From Karalla daura (Eukaryota; Chordata; Actinopteri; Chaetodontiformes; Leiognathidae): a stretch of DNA of 64,000 nt. Location of the stretch: assembly GCA_029224185.1 (NCBI GenBank), contig CM055197.1, positions 20,220,827-20,284,826 on the forward strand. The letters are read 5' to 3'. Numbering within the stretch: position 1 is the stretch's first letter; each line of letters begins with the position of its first letter. The notes beneath the pieces are model-generated. The model was not told the DNA's origin and did not search any database. It saw only the letters and a program-made list of their open reading frames with translations. Shown piece by piece: positions 12,400 through 25,200 of this stretch. The position numbers were made by a program, and so were the translations under genes.

Positions 12400-13800
12400 A
12401 TTTTCACAGATAGAATGACAGGAAGATGTGCAGAAGAATGACAGGAACAATGACAACAGCAGAACAACTCTTGCTAGTGGGTGATAAATAATATCATTTG
12501 TCCTGAACGGTAGTTATCAAGTTTCCAATTGCCCCTGAACACACCTGGCGTCTCTCTCTTCTTCTCTCACATCTTGGAAACATTGGTGTTGGGCTCAATA
12601 AAATCAGCCCATCATGGGGCGTGTAATGACACCTGTCAATCGTTTACCCAGCACCAGCAGCTGCTGAATGGCCACTGCAGGTAAAGAAAAGGGCAGCTGA
12701 GGTGATTCAGAAATCTTTATTTTGATAGCTAAACTTGTGACTTTGCATTAGAATAATTGTGACAGCAATTTGATGTTTCTTCAATAACTCAGAAATTAAA
12801 GTCAACTTCACCTGTCCTCAGGAGCCAGAGATGGTGGTGGAGCTGGAGAAAGAGGAGCGGCCAGGACCATCTGAAACCCATTCAGTGCATCCTAGGTGAG
12901 CGAGGGTGCTGATGGAGGTAGTGCTGCAATATCAACAAGACACCACCAAATCCATATATGAATAAAGGATCAACTGACCAACATCGCAAATCCTTTAGCT
13001 CAAGTACCAGGTCAGGCAAACAGATTTTGCATTGCAAATGATGAATAACCTTTAAAATGTTAAATGATATTGAGATTATTTTCCCATGCATGCTGCCCAT
13101 CTGAAATTTCTCCCTTTTCAAAGATGAGCGAACAGGCAGACTTAACTAAAATCTCTCTATAATCCTCTGTCCTGTTTGAATGGCAGCTATATTATGGGCA
13201 GGAAAGGCCCTGCGTTGGCATGCCCTCATCTACTCTGGGTTCCTGCAGAGGGATGCCTTGTATGATAGCTAAGTCATGAGACACACATATATTTATATAT
13301 TTTAAGAGAAGTTCATCTGTTTTATTGTTTAAATCATTTTTTCAAGCTGTGATATTAAATATTTGCTGTTCCATTCAATGTAAATTTTGGGGGATCTGAA
13401 TTGTTGATTATGAACATATCTCCTCTGGTTATGGGAAATTGTGACAAGGATTTTAATTTCTTAATATTTCATATAGATATACCTTTCCTTGAAGGTATTA
13501 TATGTGAACAGTTCAACTTCAAATAACTGATAACAAAGCTATGTTCTAAAAGCAGTGGCAGTGATGGTGAACTGTCATTGGCGGTCTGCTGGTCTGACTG
13601 TATGGATGATGGGTCTAGATAATTTAGCTCCAAAGCCAGAACTGTACTGGGTCCATAATGGCCCTGATGGCAAGCGGGACTAACAGAGTCTTAATGTTTC
13701 TTACAGGAAAATATCTGAGTTTTTTAATTCAACTTTGGCTGTGGAGGAGTTTGCTGCTTTAAATAATCTGCCTGCTTTTGATAATCAAATACGGTCACTA
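12400..13800. other. gene-free stretch upstream of the LIM-homeobox gene
   Basis: No exon or recognisable repeat is supported. The stretch is AT-rich until about 13800, where CpG content rises. Confidence 0.4.
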
Positions 13801-13807
13801 GTCACAG

Positions 13808-14060
13808 TATAGCCCATGTGCTGTGGCGGGTGGGTCCGGGCCGTGATGGGAGGTCTCTGTTCGGCTTATAATGGCCGAACTGATGAGTCTGATGAGAGAA
13901 CGACAGTGTGCACCGGAGTGGGAGGACCGGCCGAACCTGGAGCGGTGAGGTCCAGTACTCTGGTCACGGGCCGGGCCGTCGGTGGGAATGTACCGGCGGA
14001 GCGGCAATTATGTTCAACGGCGTCCCTAGCAGCGCGGTGAGTCAGCCTACGCTTCACATT
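13808..14060 (+). promoter_or_regulatory. CpG-rich island, candidate distal promoter of the LHX8-type gene
   Basis: CpG density and GC content rise sharply over about 250 bases inside AT-rich flanks, with many CGG/CCG words. The island contains a candidate first exon (see 13988-14036) and lies 2.2 kb upstream of the first well-supported coding exon on the same strand. It therefore looks like a promoter and first exon, but no transcript evidence is available. Confidence 0.45.
13988..14036 (+). pseudogene. candidate upstream LHX8 first exon with broken reading frame
   Basis: An ATG at 13988 begins MYRRSGN, which resembles the MYWKSD-type start that I recall for mammalian Lhx8. The frame stops at 14027-14029. 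One base out of frame, an ATG at 14010 opens MFNGVPSSA and runs straight into a strong donor, GCG|GTGAGT at 14037. Removing one T near 14008-14010 would connect the two frames. No acceptor in the matching phase was found just upstream of the start codon at 16253, so the exon may be untranslated, frame-broken, or carry a sequencing error. Confidence 0.35.
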
Positions 14061-15039
14061 TCTCCAATATTTTCCACAGACACAGTAGCGTCCCATCCCT
14101 TGTTAACAGCGTCGTCTAGGAATCATGCGGGCTGACAACATATAAATTCAGCCACGTTTTAGTTAATCACTCACAAAACTAAGAAAAGGCAACTTAGGAC
14201 ATCTAATTATGCTTTCATAGTTGATAAGGATTGTTGTTATTGTGTTGTTGTGTCGATTCAATGTAATAAAATGTAATAGTTCAGATCTGACCGTTTCTGA
14301 AACATCACCTGCCTGACATTTTTAAAATGTGCAGTGTTCAGGTAAAATGGGCCGCCAGATCAGCTAAAATGAGCCACTGACACAGCCTAGCAAAACACTG
14401 TTCAGGTATAATGGGCTACCTGAGCACCCCACAGCCCAACATTAACTTAACTTAATTAACTTATTCATTCTCTCAAATCATGAACAAAACACAAACTATC
14501 TGTCGCCAACTTGGAACGTGTGCGTGCGTGTTTGTGTGTATCTTTGCCTACATTAACATTCACAATTATACACATTAAATATCTGCATGAATTAGCAAAT
14601 TTGGAATGTGTGTGTGAATGTACATAAGTGCATGTATGTTTCTTCATTCTTTTTTTTTTTTTACAGCTGTGCGTCTATTTTTCTTTTATTAATTTATCAA
14701 CCGTATAATTTTCAAGAAAGATTTGTATGCCAGGGCACCTACCTCTCACTTTTCCTTGATGTAAGAAATTGTTCCACCCATTATATATAGCAAACATAGA
14801 CCAATCAAATAAATTGATAATTGTCAAGTACAGTTGTGGCAACAATCAGCCATTTGCTGTTAAAATGTTAAAGAGCTGAAAGGCTCTTATCCAAAATTGC
14901 TCTATTAACCTGATGGTTCCTTTTACCTGATGTCACTATACATATTTTAAAGTTGGTACTCTACCAGGCAAATCTATTAATCATATTATTAATATGAATT
15001 CCTCCTCATATTATTATTAGGGGCCGGGGAGCCTAAGCA

Positions 15040-15790
15040 TACTCTAGAAACCTTTGTACACTTAAACCTGTTGCAAATTATAGAGTCCATCACTCTTTTT
15101 TTTTCAATAAAGGGAAAACTAATCTCCTCAACCCACACGGATTATTGATATATTGAAAAATTAGCCTATACAGTGCATACAAACTGTAAATAGTACTTTA
15201 AACATATACTTGCATGCTTTATACTTGTTTGGAAAATATCAAAATTTTATCTCAAAAACTTTCTACGGCATGTAAAATTTTGCTCATGTGAACAATTGGA
15301 GTCGATGCAGAATTGGAATTTCTAAACATGATTTTTTCACTTAGAAGCCAAGAAGTCATTTTTAAAGCAAATTACCAACATCACTATGCTGTCTAGATGC
15401 ACTTTATGTATTTGGGTATTTTTGTATTAATAACTGATTTTTTGGCAGCTCTTTGATATTTGCCTTTGCAAGAGCTGCTGTCTGTTAAGTGTCGGTTGTG
15501 ACTGACGAATTGGCCAGTTTGTGAAGTTACACTTGGTCTTTGCACTTGGAGGTCAGCTCAGTGAAGTTAAGAATGGCTCTTGGTCTCGAAGGCTCTGGGT
15601 CCGAGGTTCAGCTTGCGCAACATTTCCATATAAAAAATTTGCCTTTTTATAAAGGTCAAGTCGCATGCCAGATGTCCTGAACTCGAGAGAGAAGTTCCGA
15701 CGGTGGAAATACAGGAAGCCTCTAAATTTCAAAACTTTGAAAATTCATAAAAAATCAACTATATGTGATACAGCTTCGGAGCTTGGGAAA
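15040..15790. repeat. dispersed repeat, copy B (partner at 9110-9760)
   Basis: This is the second, longer copy of the family at 9110-9760, with the same block order. It carries extra internal sequence (about 15570-15650, including 'ggctctgggtccgaggttcagcttg'). Weaker matches to its end occur near 21800-21900 ('gctacagctttggaactt', 'gcagctataatttt') and near 50140-50210 ('gcagctacaattta'). Confidence 0.6.
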
Positions 15791-15844
15791 TAATGGTATT
15801 ACAAACTATTGTTATTGTTGTTATTGTTTACATGTATACATGTC

Positions 15845-15880
15845 GAAGACGCTTTCATCCAAAGTAACTTAGAACTCAGT
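15845..15880 (+). repeat. short copy of a common fish dispersed motif
   Basis: The phrase 'gacgctttcatccaaagtaacttagaactcagtgac' matches the widespread fish repeat motif 'acgcttttatccaaagcgactta' as I remember it. Only this core is recognisable. Confidence 0.5.
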
Positions 15881-15959
15881 GACAGCATTGGTGCTTCACA
15901 ATACAAGCAGTAATTGGCAGAAGTAGAGGTGGTAGATTTTCTCCAGTCTGCTCTCACTG

Positions 15960-16252
15960 GAAGTGGAGACGCAGACCTACCTGCGCCTCGCTGTCATTAG
16001 CGCGTGCGCAACAGGTGGTAATTAGTGAGAATGATTTTCAGCTGTGAAGGACGTAGTGCCGCTGGGCGCAGGCGGATTTGGGACTTTAGGACACACCGTT
16101 TTCCCCTCGTTTAAAAATAAATAAATAAGTCGCCGCGAAATTGATACAGGTAAGATAACGGGCCGTTGCTCAACCGCAGCCCGGCAGCACTTGGATACTC
16201 CAGATTAGCCAGCAGGTACGCCGGACTATCTTTCTACATTCGTGCTCCTGCC
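15960..16252 (+). promoter_or_regulatory. GC-rich proximal promoter / 5'UTR of the LHX8-type gene
   Basis: The segment just before the ATG at 16253 is GC-rich. At 16000-16011 it has an NRF1-like GCGCGTGCGCAA word, at 16012-16017 an E-box CAGGTG, and at about 16019-16025 a homeodomain-type TAATTAG core. A good splice donor CAG|GTAAGA near 16149 suggests that an alternative noncoding exon ends there. These motifs are short and their function is inferred. Confidence 0.4.
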
Positions 16253-19200
16253 ATGTCGGACGACGAGAAGCCGCCGCTCGGGTTTAAAGAGTCGATTGCT
16301 TCCTTTGACAGTGTAGGTGGTTCCCTCTAATTAACAACTTTTCTCCGCACGCAAAAGTTTAAGAAGTCGAGGGAGGGGATTAAAAGTTTGGGGTCGAGGG
16401 CTGTGTATGCTTTTCAAAAACGATCACAGAATGAATCACAATCATAAAGAAAAAAAAAACGTGTTCATGAACATGTAAGATATCGAATCTTTTGCTTGCA
16501 TTCGAGTTCCCCCCCCCCCCCCCCCCCCCCATAACTACTGTATTCTACTAACATACTGTTGTCAGGCGTTTAACGAAATGTGCGTGTTTTTAAGTTTTTT
16601 TCTCGTTGGACTGCTGTTTCCGACAGTGTTCTTCTGGGCCTGACTTCGAAGACGACTGCACGTCTCCATCCTCTCTGTCCTCCTCCTCCTCCGTGTGCAC
16701 GGCGGCCTCCCTGCAGGGTAAATGCCTGTGCACCTCCTGTGGCCTGGAAATAGTGGACAGATACCTCCTCAAGGTCAGTCTGTGCTAGCGCCTGGAGAAG
16801 GCTGATGAGTCGAGACCGAGTCGAACTAAGATTTAAGTACCTAAAAAGCTATATATATGTGTGTGTGTGTGTGTGCGCGCGCGCGCGCGCGTCAGGATCA
16901 GCCTTGTCCTGCAGTTTAGGCCATTAGTATAAATTGCACACTCAGAAATGTTAAAACTGAATTCAAACGTCATAAAAATGTTGGACACTTCAAATTGTGC
17001 TTCTTACAATAGTAAACTCAGTAGGTGAATAACCAGGCACATTATATCGTCCACTCTATGGTCAATTCTTATATAAAGCTAGGATTAAACATACTCACGG
17101 GATTACTGGCAAGTGCAACCCAACCTTAATTGACATTCACATTTTGTTCTAACCACAGGTGAACAATCTCTGCTGGCATGTGCGCTGCCTATCATGCAGT
17201 GTGTGTAAAACCTCCCTGGGACGACATGTGAGCTGCTACATCAAAGATAAACAAGTTTTTTGCAAACTTGACTACTTCAGGTGAGTTGAAACAAACAAGC
17301 TTGCATTAAACCAACCCTTGTCCCACAGGACATGCATTTAATTAGCTTTAGCTTTTAGATCGTCTTAGTTAATTTTATAAGTGCAGTCCTCTTGACAAAA
17401 CATTGCAGTTCTTTACCATATCATTATGGAGAATAATGGTGACATGATGCCACATAGTTAAAATGAAAATAAACACCTAAATATGGTCTGTCTGACAGAG
17501 GCTGCACTTTTAGAAACGCGGTGTACAAAAAAATATTTTGTATAGGTATCACACATTATTGAGGAAACACCTGATGCACATGGACTTTATGTACGACATG
17601 ATCGATGAGAGATCAGAAACAAATTAATTGTTGGGTTGACGGTGCACATTTTGCATGATCTGACTGACATCCACGAAGGGAAATACATTTACTATTTGTT
17701 ATTTTTGGCCCAAATTTGACAGTTGTATTGTGAGACTGAATGAAATATAAATGCGTATTATCCTAAGGAGGATTGCTTTGATGTGTTCCTGAGAGGCATC
17801 AATCACACAGATGTGTCTGTGTGCAGGATAAGATCATTTACATTAATCTACATCTTCATAATGTAGCCTTGCCGGCTGCGCTGCTACAGAGCCCTGAACA
17901 CAGACTTTCCTTCTCAGATATATTGACACTTTATAGTCACTGCACTGGAGCAATGAGAATTATTTGAGACATTGATTTATCATTAACATGGCCTAATGTG
18001 TGTGTCTATCCTTTCTCTCACACACATTAACACGCATGCAGCTGAGAGAGCGAGAGGGAAAGAGGCGGACTAAAAAGCATGTGAAATGTACCGGTAGTTG
18101 GTGGGTTGCGGCCACGTTGTGTAACTTTGCAGAGGTTAACCGTAGACATTTGACATTATAATACTGTCTGTTCTGACATATGGAATAGTATAAAATGTTA
18201 CCTTTTAATAAGTGAGTACATTTTTAAGTTTCTCATGCAATGCATTTCAAGTCCTGTTGGCATGAATAATTAGCACAGAAGAGATGGTTTACATGACAGA
18301 CAGAAGGTTAGTGTAATTGAAGTCAAAATGTAGAAGACAGAACAACATGAGGAGAAATGGGTTTAGCTTGGCTTGGTTAGCTATTCAGTTTCTCAGGAGT
18401 TCATATCCTCTCGTGTGGATTTTAATTGGTTTTCCGTACTTTAAGATTTTGATTGATGCCGCATTTGACCATCATGGCTGCATCTTGGCTTACTGTATGT
18501 CCAAAGCTGACAATATTGCTGGAAAGTCCCCTTCTGCCTCTTGTTCTTACCTGTCATGTCTCACCCCGAAATTTACACTGCATGTCCATTTATTCCATTA
18601 TGTCAGTGGCCTTTCACATATCAACTCTGCTCTGACCATCCCTACTGGATCTATGTTAGCTGCTGCCTTCCAGTGAGCTGCAAAACCAAACAGCTGGAGC
18701 CAGAAAACAATACATGCGCATGTAAACAGTTTCATTTACTGAAAAGAGAACTCTGGATTTGCAAAAGCTTCTGTTCTATTTTTCTACTTTTAAGTGAAAT
18801 ACAGCATAGTGTCAACATCAAGGCTTCTGTTTTGAAAACAATATATGCTTTTAATTTTGTTTTGGTGTGTGACTTCCTGTCCTGCTTATACAGATCAAGA
18901 TTCAGATCCAGACAGGTTCCAGATTGGTGACCACTGGATCTCATCTCAGCTCTTTGCAGATGATGTGGTCCTGATGGCACCACTGGCCATAGATCTACAA
19001 TTATCACTGTATCTGTTCACAGCTGAGATGAGGATCAGTCCAAAGGCATGGTTCTCATTAGGAAACCAATGCAGTGCCTACTCCAGGTTGATAATGAGTC
19101 CTTTCCCCAGGTTCACCCCAAATATCTTGGGAAACTGAGGGAACAATAGAGCATGAAACTGACTGGAGAATCGGTGCAGCTGGTGTGGTATTGCAGTCCC

Positions 19201-22200
19201 TATGTACCATTGTGATAACACAGGAGACAAGCAAAATGGAAAAACCCTCTATCTACCAGTCGTTCCTCACCTCTGGTCATAAGCGATGGGTCAAAGTTGC
19301 TGGGGCCTCCCTTAGAGATGGGGTGAGAAGCTCAGTCATCTTTGAGGGACTAGCTGTGGAGCTGCTGCTCCTTGGTGTGAATAGATACCAGTTGAGGTGG
19401 TTCGGACCTGGTTAGGATGCTGCCAGGCCTCATAGTACTTGGCTCTGGCATTACACAAACCTTCCTGTATATGTTTTAAGAAAAAGATTGTTTTTCGTTG
19501 AGCGTCATTCCCTCTCTAGTTTATGTGATGGCTGCTTTAAATTGTAGGTTTCAGTTGTGTACCAAGGAGGTTGCCTCCTTCTAGATGGCTTTTGCCATTA
19601 AGGGTGCAATGGAATCAAGTGTATTGTGAAGAGAGCCTGTGACACTATCAACAAGTTGGTCAATGTAGGAGGGACAAGGATTTTCATAAGTGTCCCCTGA
19701 GAGCTGACATTATACTGAGAGCTAACTTATACTGAGAGATGGCTTATATTAGGTTTAGGGGGAATTAATAAGGTATGATCAAAGATGGCTGCCACCCCAC
19801 CTCCACGGCTAGAGCATAGAGGGACGTGGAAATTAATGGAGCTGGTTGGAGAGCCCTCATTCAAACCAACATAATCACAATCATATAAGCAGGTTTCTGA
19901 GAGGCACAGCCCATCAATGTTAACTTAGGTTAATTCATTAACAAGAATAGCTTTGAAAGACAGGGAGCAGGGAATAAGTGATCCCACACTTCCCCTGTCC
20001 TGTGGTATGGCAGTGGAGCTGGTAATTTTAATAAGGTTATCAAGAATAGCTATTCTGCTGATAGTTTTGAGCAGTTTGGGGGACAGACACAGTCTCTCTT
20101 GGGTTTTGTGTGGATAACTGAACAGAGGGAGGCCCAGAGCAGTGTGTTAAATTACAGCTCTGCCTCGTGGTTGAAACTCTGAGTCAGGGTGGCAGACCTG
20201 GCCAGGTTATTAGAAAGTTGAGCTGCTCCTTCTAATGTGGAATGGATGAAGTCACTCTTGATGAGACCAGGACTACCCCAAAAAAGTGTGGCAATTATCT
20301 GCACAGCCCACTCCATTTGCAGGACACTACTTCGATAACCACCGGCGATGTGCGGCTAAACATGTCATCACTTGCCAAATTGGGCATGGGACCTTTAGTG
20401 ACCTCTGTTGTTTAGTGACCTGCATAACTGCAGGTCATAAGCGGCGACGTGGATAACAATCCTACAGCATTTATGTTTAAATTGGATGTTGCTGCCCTGT
20501 GAAGTATGTGCTGGTTAAGGTTAGTTTGTGTATGCCATTTCCCAGGCATTATGGGCCTTAATGGCCAAGGGTTACTAAACACATTGATACCCAGTGGCAG
20601 CACACCTCTACTTTTTAAAATGGAATATTTTTCTCCTCTCTCTGCCCATTTACCATCTGTTTCCAGGCGGTATGGGACTCACTGTGCTCGATGTGGCCGT
20701 AGCATTCACTCTGGTGACTGGGTACGGCGAGCCCGGGGCAGCACCTTCCACCTGGCCTGCTTCACCTGCAGTTCCTGTAAGCGCCATCTGTCCACGGGAG
20801 AGGAATGTGGGCTACTGGAGAGCAGGATCTTCTGCCGGCCACATTATGAAATCATGATGGAGAATATCAAACGTGCAAAGGAAAATGGTAAGTATGTAGA
20901 TGGATAGGTGATGGGCGGGGTGAAATGAGCTTGACAGTCAGAATTGAAAAAGTTTCCATAATATAATTGAGGTGAGTACTCATTTTACTTTCTTGGCACA
21001 TTTTTTTGGAGGTACAGGGATAAATACACACAAAATGCATGCAATAGTCAAGACCAACTTCAACAAGATATTTCCAAAAGTAGGTAAAAAAAAATATACA
21101 TATATATGCTAGCTTGAAAGCTTTTAGTATCCTTTTAGTATCAAGTTGAGTCATTTGGATCTGTATTGGTAAAGGGGACCAAGAAGAAAAAACACCATGG
21201 CTTTGTCAGATAACAGCTGATTTCCACAAACATCACATCCTCATCAATGTATACATTTTGGATATTGACATTTTGTTTTTTAGTTCTAATATGTTTTCTA
21301 ATGCTTTCCCTGCTTTGTGAAGTTCTGACCAGGAACCTTGTAAGCTGGTCATAAGTTTTAGGGGATGCAAAGCACAACTGTCTGCTCAAATTAGATCTTT
21401 TTTATTGGTAAAAGTATGAAATCATATTTTGACACTTTCCAAAACTATTTCCATCTTGTCTCACATTTTGTTGCTTCAAAGGGTCAGAGGGGAAGAGGGA
21501 AGAGAAAAATGCCACCTTCTTGGAGTTTCCTCCAAGTTTTTGATTTTGTTGCTTGTCACAGGGTCTTCTATTAGGATCTGTTGGCCCCACGTTGATAGCA
21601 CCTCCACAGAGCTACTTAGCTTCCCAAAGTTTCTATGGAGGTGTGGCTAGGGAGGGGGTCTGCTCCAGGTCTTCTGTGGTGTACGCAGGTTGATTGTCAG
21701 GCCATTTGGAATCCAGGGGGCCCCTACAACATACCAAAAGAATTTACTGGTCATGCTGGCCAAAGCTCTTATAGCACTTGATTTCTGAACCAGCCCCTTG
21801 GAGGCAACATAACAAATCAATTACATGTGCTACAGCTTTGGAACTTTCTGAAATTGTCTGACCTCAAACTTTGCAACACAGCAGCTATAATTTTCGTTTG
21901 AATAATGTTATTTTGCTTAAATATTTGCTTAATTTGAAAAAATGTCTCACTTTTGTTTCGCTTCACAATTATGGACTACTTTGTATTGGTCTACCTCACA
22001 AAATCTCAAATACATTTAAGTATGAGGTTATAAAGTGACTAAATTGTGAAAAATCTCAAGGAGTACACTTTTTCATAGCACTACATGTGTAAAAAACAGA
22101 ACAAAGATTAAAAGAACTGATGTTGAAAGGACAGACGTAAATTAAGAGTTTTCTACAAACGTGCATCTCTCCGGAAGGATTCATCTGAAACGACTCGCAC

Positions 22201-25200
22201 TTTTTGAATTGTTAAATTATCACTGTCACATGTCCTGCTTTTTTTTTTTTAGAGGAACCAAAGGAGGAAGGTGAGGTGGCAGAAAATAACTCCAGCACCA
22301 TGTCCAGACCTGCTAAAAGGGCCAGAACCAGCTTCACCATTGACCAGCTGCAGGTACTGCCACACTATACATCTGTTCAGCTCATTTCAGAGTCATATTT
22401 CTAAAAGCTAGATCACAGTGAATGAGATTTAGATCTGGGTTAAAATGTGAGTGAATATTTGATTCTGATATCTGAAAGCTTCTGGCGAATTTGCGTTGTG
22501 TCTTTGGAAGATTCGCCTCCTTTCTGATCCGGATCACAGTGCTGGTTGCAGAATTTGGTTTTTCCTTCGGTGGTTGTAAAAGAAAAACTCAGGAAAGAAC
22601 TTGAGGAAGCCGGCTTGAAGATTAGTTGGTTGAATCATAAAAGTTGGTCCAAATGGTTGTACAAAACAAACAACTGGAGAATCTCACAGGAGCAGTCATG
22701 TACAATAATCACAGAGTGGCACTCAGGATCATGTAAGACAACGTCCAGGAGAATTCTGAGGGAATGTTGGTGGTCGAGATCTTTATATCTGCTTCAGGGG
22801 GATTGGATTTCAGAGAAGAATCAATGGAAAATATGGGGAGGAGGAAAGGTTGGGTCTACTGTGAGCATGATTTAATCATGTGTGAAAAGGTGGTCCTTTG
22901 ATCAAGGTGGTTGATCAAGGTGGTCCTGTTGATGTCTGTAGATGTCATCATGTTTAGTAAATGAGTATGGGGAAGTTTGGCAGGTAGGCTATTGTTTTAT
23001 GTGATGTTGAAAAACCACTGAAATCTAACATATCTCAGAAGGTAAGAAACAAGGAACAACACTGACATTGCTGTCTGCTAAACACAGTCTCTGAAGGTCA
23101 AACACTTTCTGAATGCCAACATTGCTGTCTGTTAAACATGTAAAGGTCAATATTATGTAATATCATTTGACCCAGTGGTATTTTCACTTCTTACAGGACC
23201 ATAGGGTATGTTTCAAATGCATTTTTTTGTCATTGGATGCTCTAGCAGTAGTGTCACACAGCCATGGATGGTCTTTTACTGCTATTTCCATAGTCTGTTC
23301 CTTCAATAATGGTAAAATGGTGAAACGGACCTTGTTTTTTTTCTTTAATAAACTGCCCTTCCTTATGGCATTTACTACAAGAAAAGAAGAGCACAGAAGA
23401 GCCTGGACCAGATCAGAACATTCAATGGCAGAGGGTGGTACTTCTGCTCGTTATAACTAGAGATGACTAGCTGGATATCCTGATAGCAATGAAACACAGA
23501 CACACAGGGGGGAAAGGCAAAACACAAAAGTGGTGTGTGTCTGAAGCCTCAGCATGGCAAGAACCTAACACAGGTTACAGAGTTGGCATGAGATGACACT
23601 GATAAGGTCAGCAAAAATCACCACAACCTGACTCGAATAATAAACTGTAATGTTTTTTGACAACCTGAGAGGTTCTGGAAAGAGCTAGGAAATTCTGTGG
23701 CCTGGTGGGTTTTATTGTCTTTCTTGCTGCGATGTTAAGATACTGGTACTTGAAGTGACCTCAGATACGAAGCAGGACAAGCTGCTGGACTGTTGCTGTC
23801 TGCTGTGAGGGAACACATCCAGGTGGACAAGCAGATTTTACATTCATTAATCTTGAATGCTATTCTAGTCTTGTGTATGTCAACAAGCAGTGTAATAAGA
23901 CAACTTTTTTTTTTAAATCACCGCTGATATGACCTCTGTTTTAATGTTTTCAACAGTCCTATGAGCACACAACCAAACCTGTCTAGACGGCATTCATGTA
24001 ATTTTTCCCCCATCTTCTCGACCTGCGCAGGTGATGCAGTCTCACTTTGCTAAAGATAACAACCCAGATGCCCAGACACTGCAGAAACTGGCTGAGAGGA
24101 CGGGTCTCAGTCGGCGGGTAATTCAGGTAAAGTAATGGCTCTCTCTCCTAGAGCAGGGGTGAGTAAATTGTTCCACAAAGGGCAATGTGGCTGCTGGTTT
24201 TTGTTCCAACTAAGCAGCAGCACACCTGATTTGGCTTCAATCAACCAATTCAGACAGCTGATTGGTCAATCTGTGTGCTCTTGATAGGATAGACCAAAAA
24301 CCTCCAGCCACACGGCCCTTTGTCGAGCAGTTTGCTCACCCCTGTTCAAGAGTAATGGTCGCCAACCTTTCAAGCATCATAGACCAGTTTAATATCAGAC
24401 AGCATTTTAAAAGACCGCATGGAGGTCCGGGTGTTATGGGCCGATTGCTTGGGGGCTCTGTTTGGGGCAACGGTTCTCTGAATTGTTAGAGGAGGCGCAC
24501 TGTCCAAATGATTGTCGGGGGCAATTCACTAGTGTTGAAGATGTAGCATGTGTTATTTCAGCAACTCTCTGTGAAAAATATTAACTTTCTAGATTGCTTC
24601 TCAACTCTCTCTATCAGGTGTGGTTTCAGAACTGTCGAGCTCGTCAAAAGAAATACATCAGCCCGAATCCTGCCTCCTCAACGATGATGACATTACTCTC
24701 TCCTGGTCAGCTGACACCACCTCTGATGGAGGATCTCCAATTTGCTAACTACATTTCCTCGGATGTGCCTCTCCTCTCTTCACTGACTTATATGGATGGT
24801 AATAAATTCTTTTTTGGGGGCTTTTCAAGGCACTTTTTTTGATAGAACAGCTGGAGAGAAAATGGGAAGAAAGAGAGGGGGGAATGACATGCAGTAAAGG
24901 GCTACACATGGGGTGCCTGCTCTATCGACTGAGCAAAGTGAAACCCCGGAGGTAACAAATGCGCAGTATGCTTTTACAGTGTACAAAAAGGCCTGAAACA
25001 CCCACACACAGCTTATATGTTTGTAAAAATAAATCTAGAGAAAAAGCTTTGAGTGGCTATCAGAAATGTTTTTTTTCTGTAAGAAAACAGTTATTTTTGC
25101 AGTAGTTAAATAGAATAACAAAGCAATTTCTGATGTCATTTCATGATGTCAATTCCTATATTATTTATACATGTATGTGTATATATAATGTCTTTTTATT

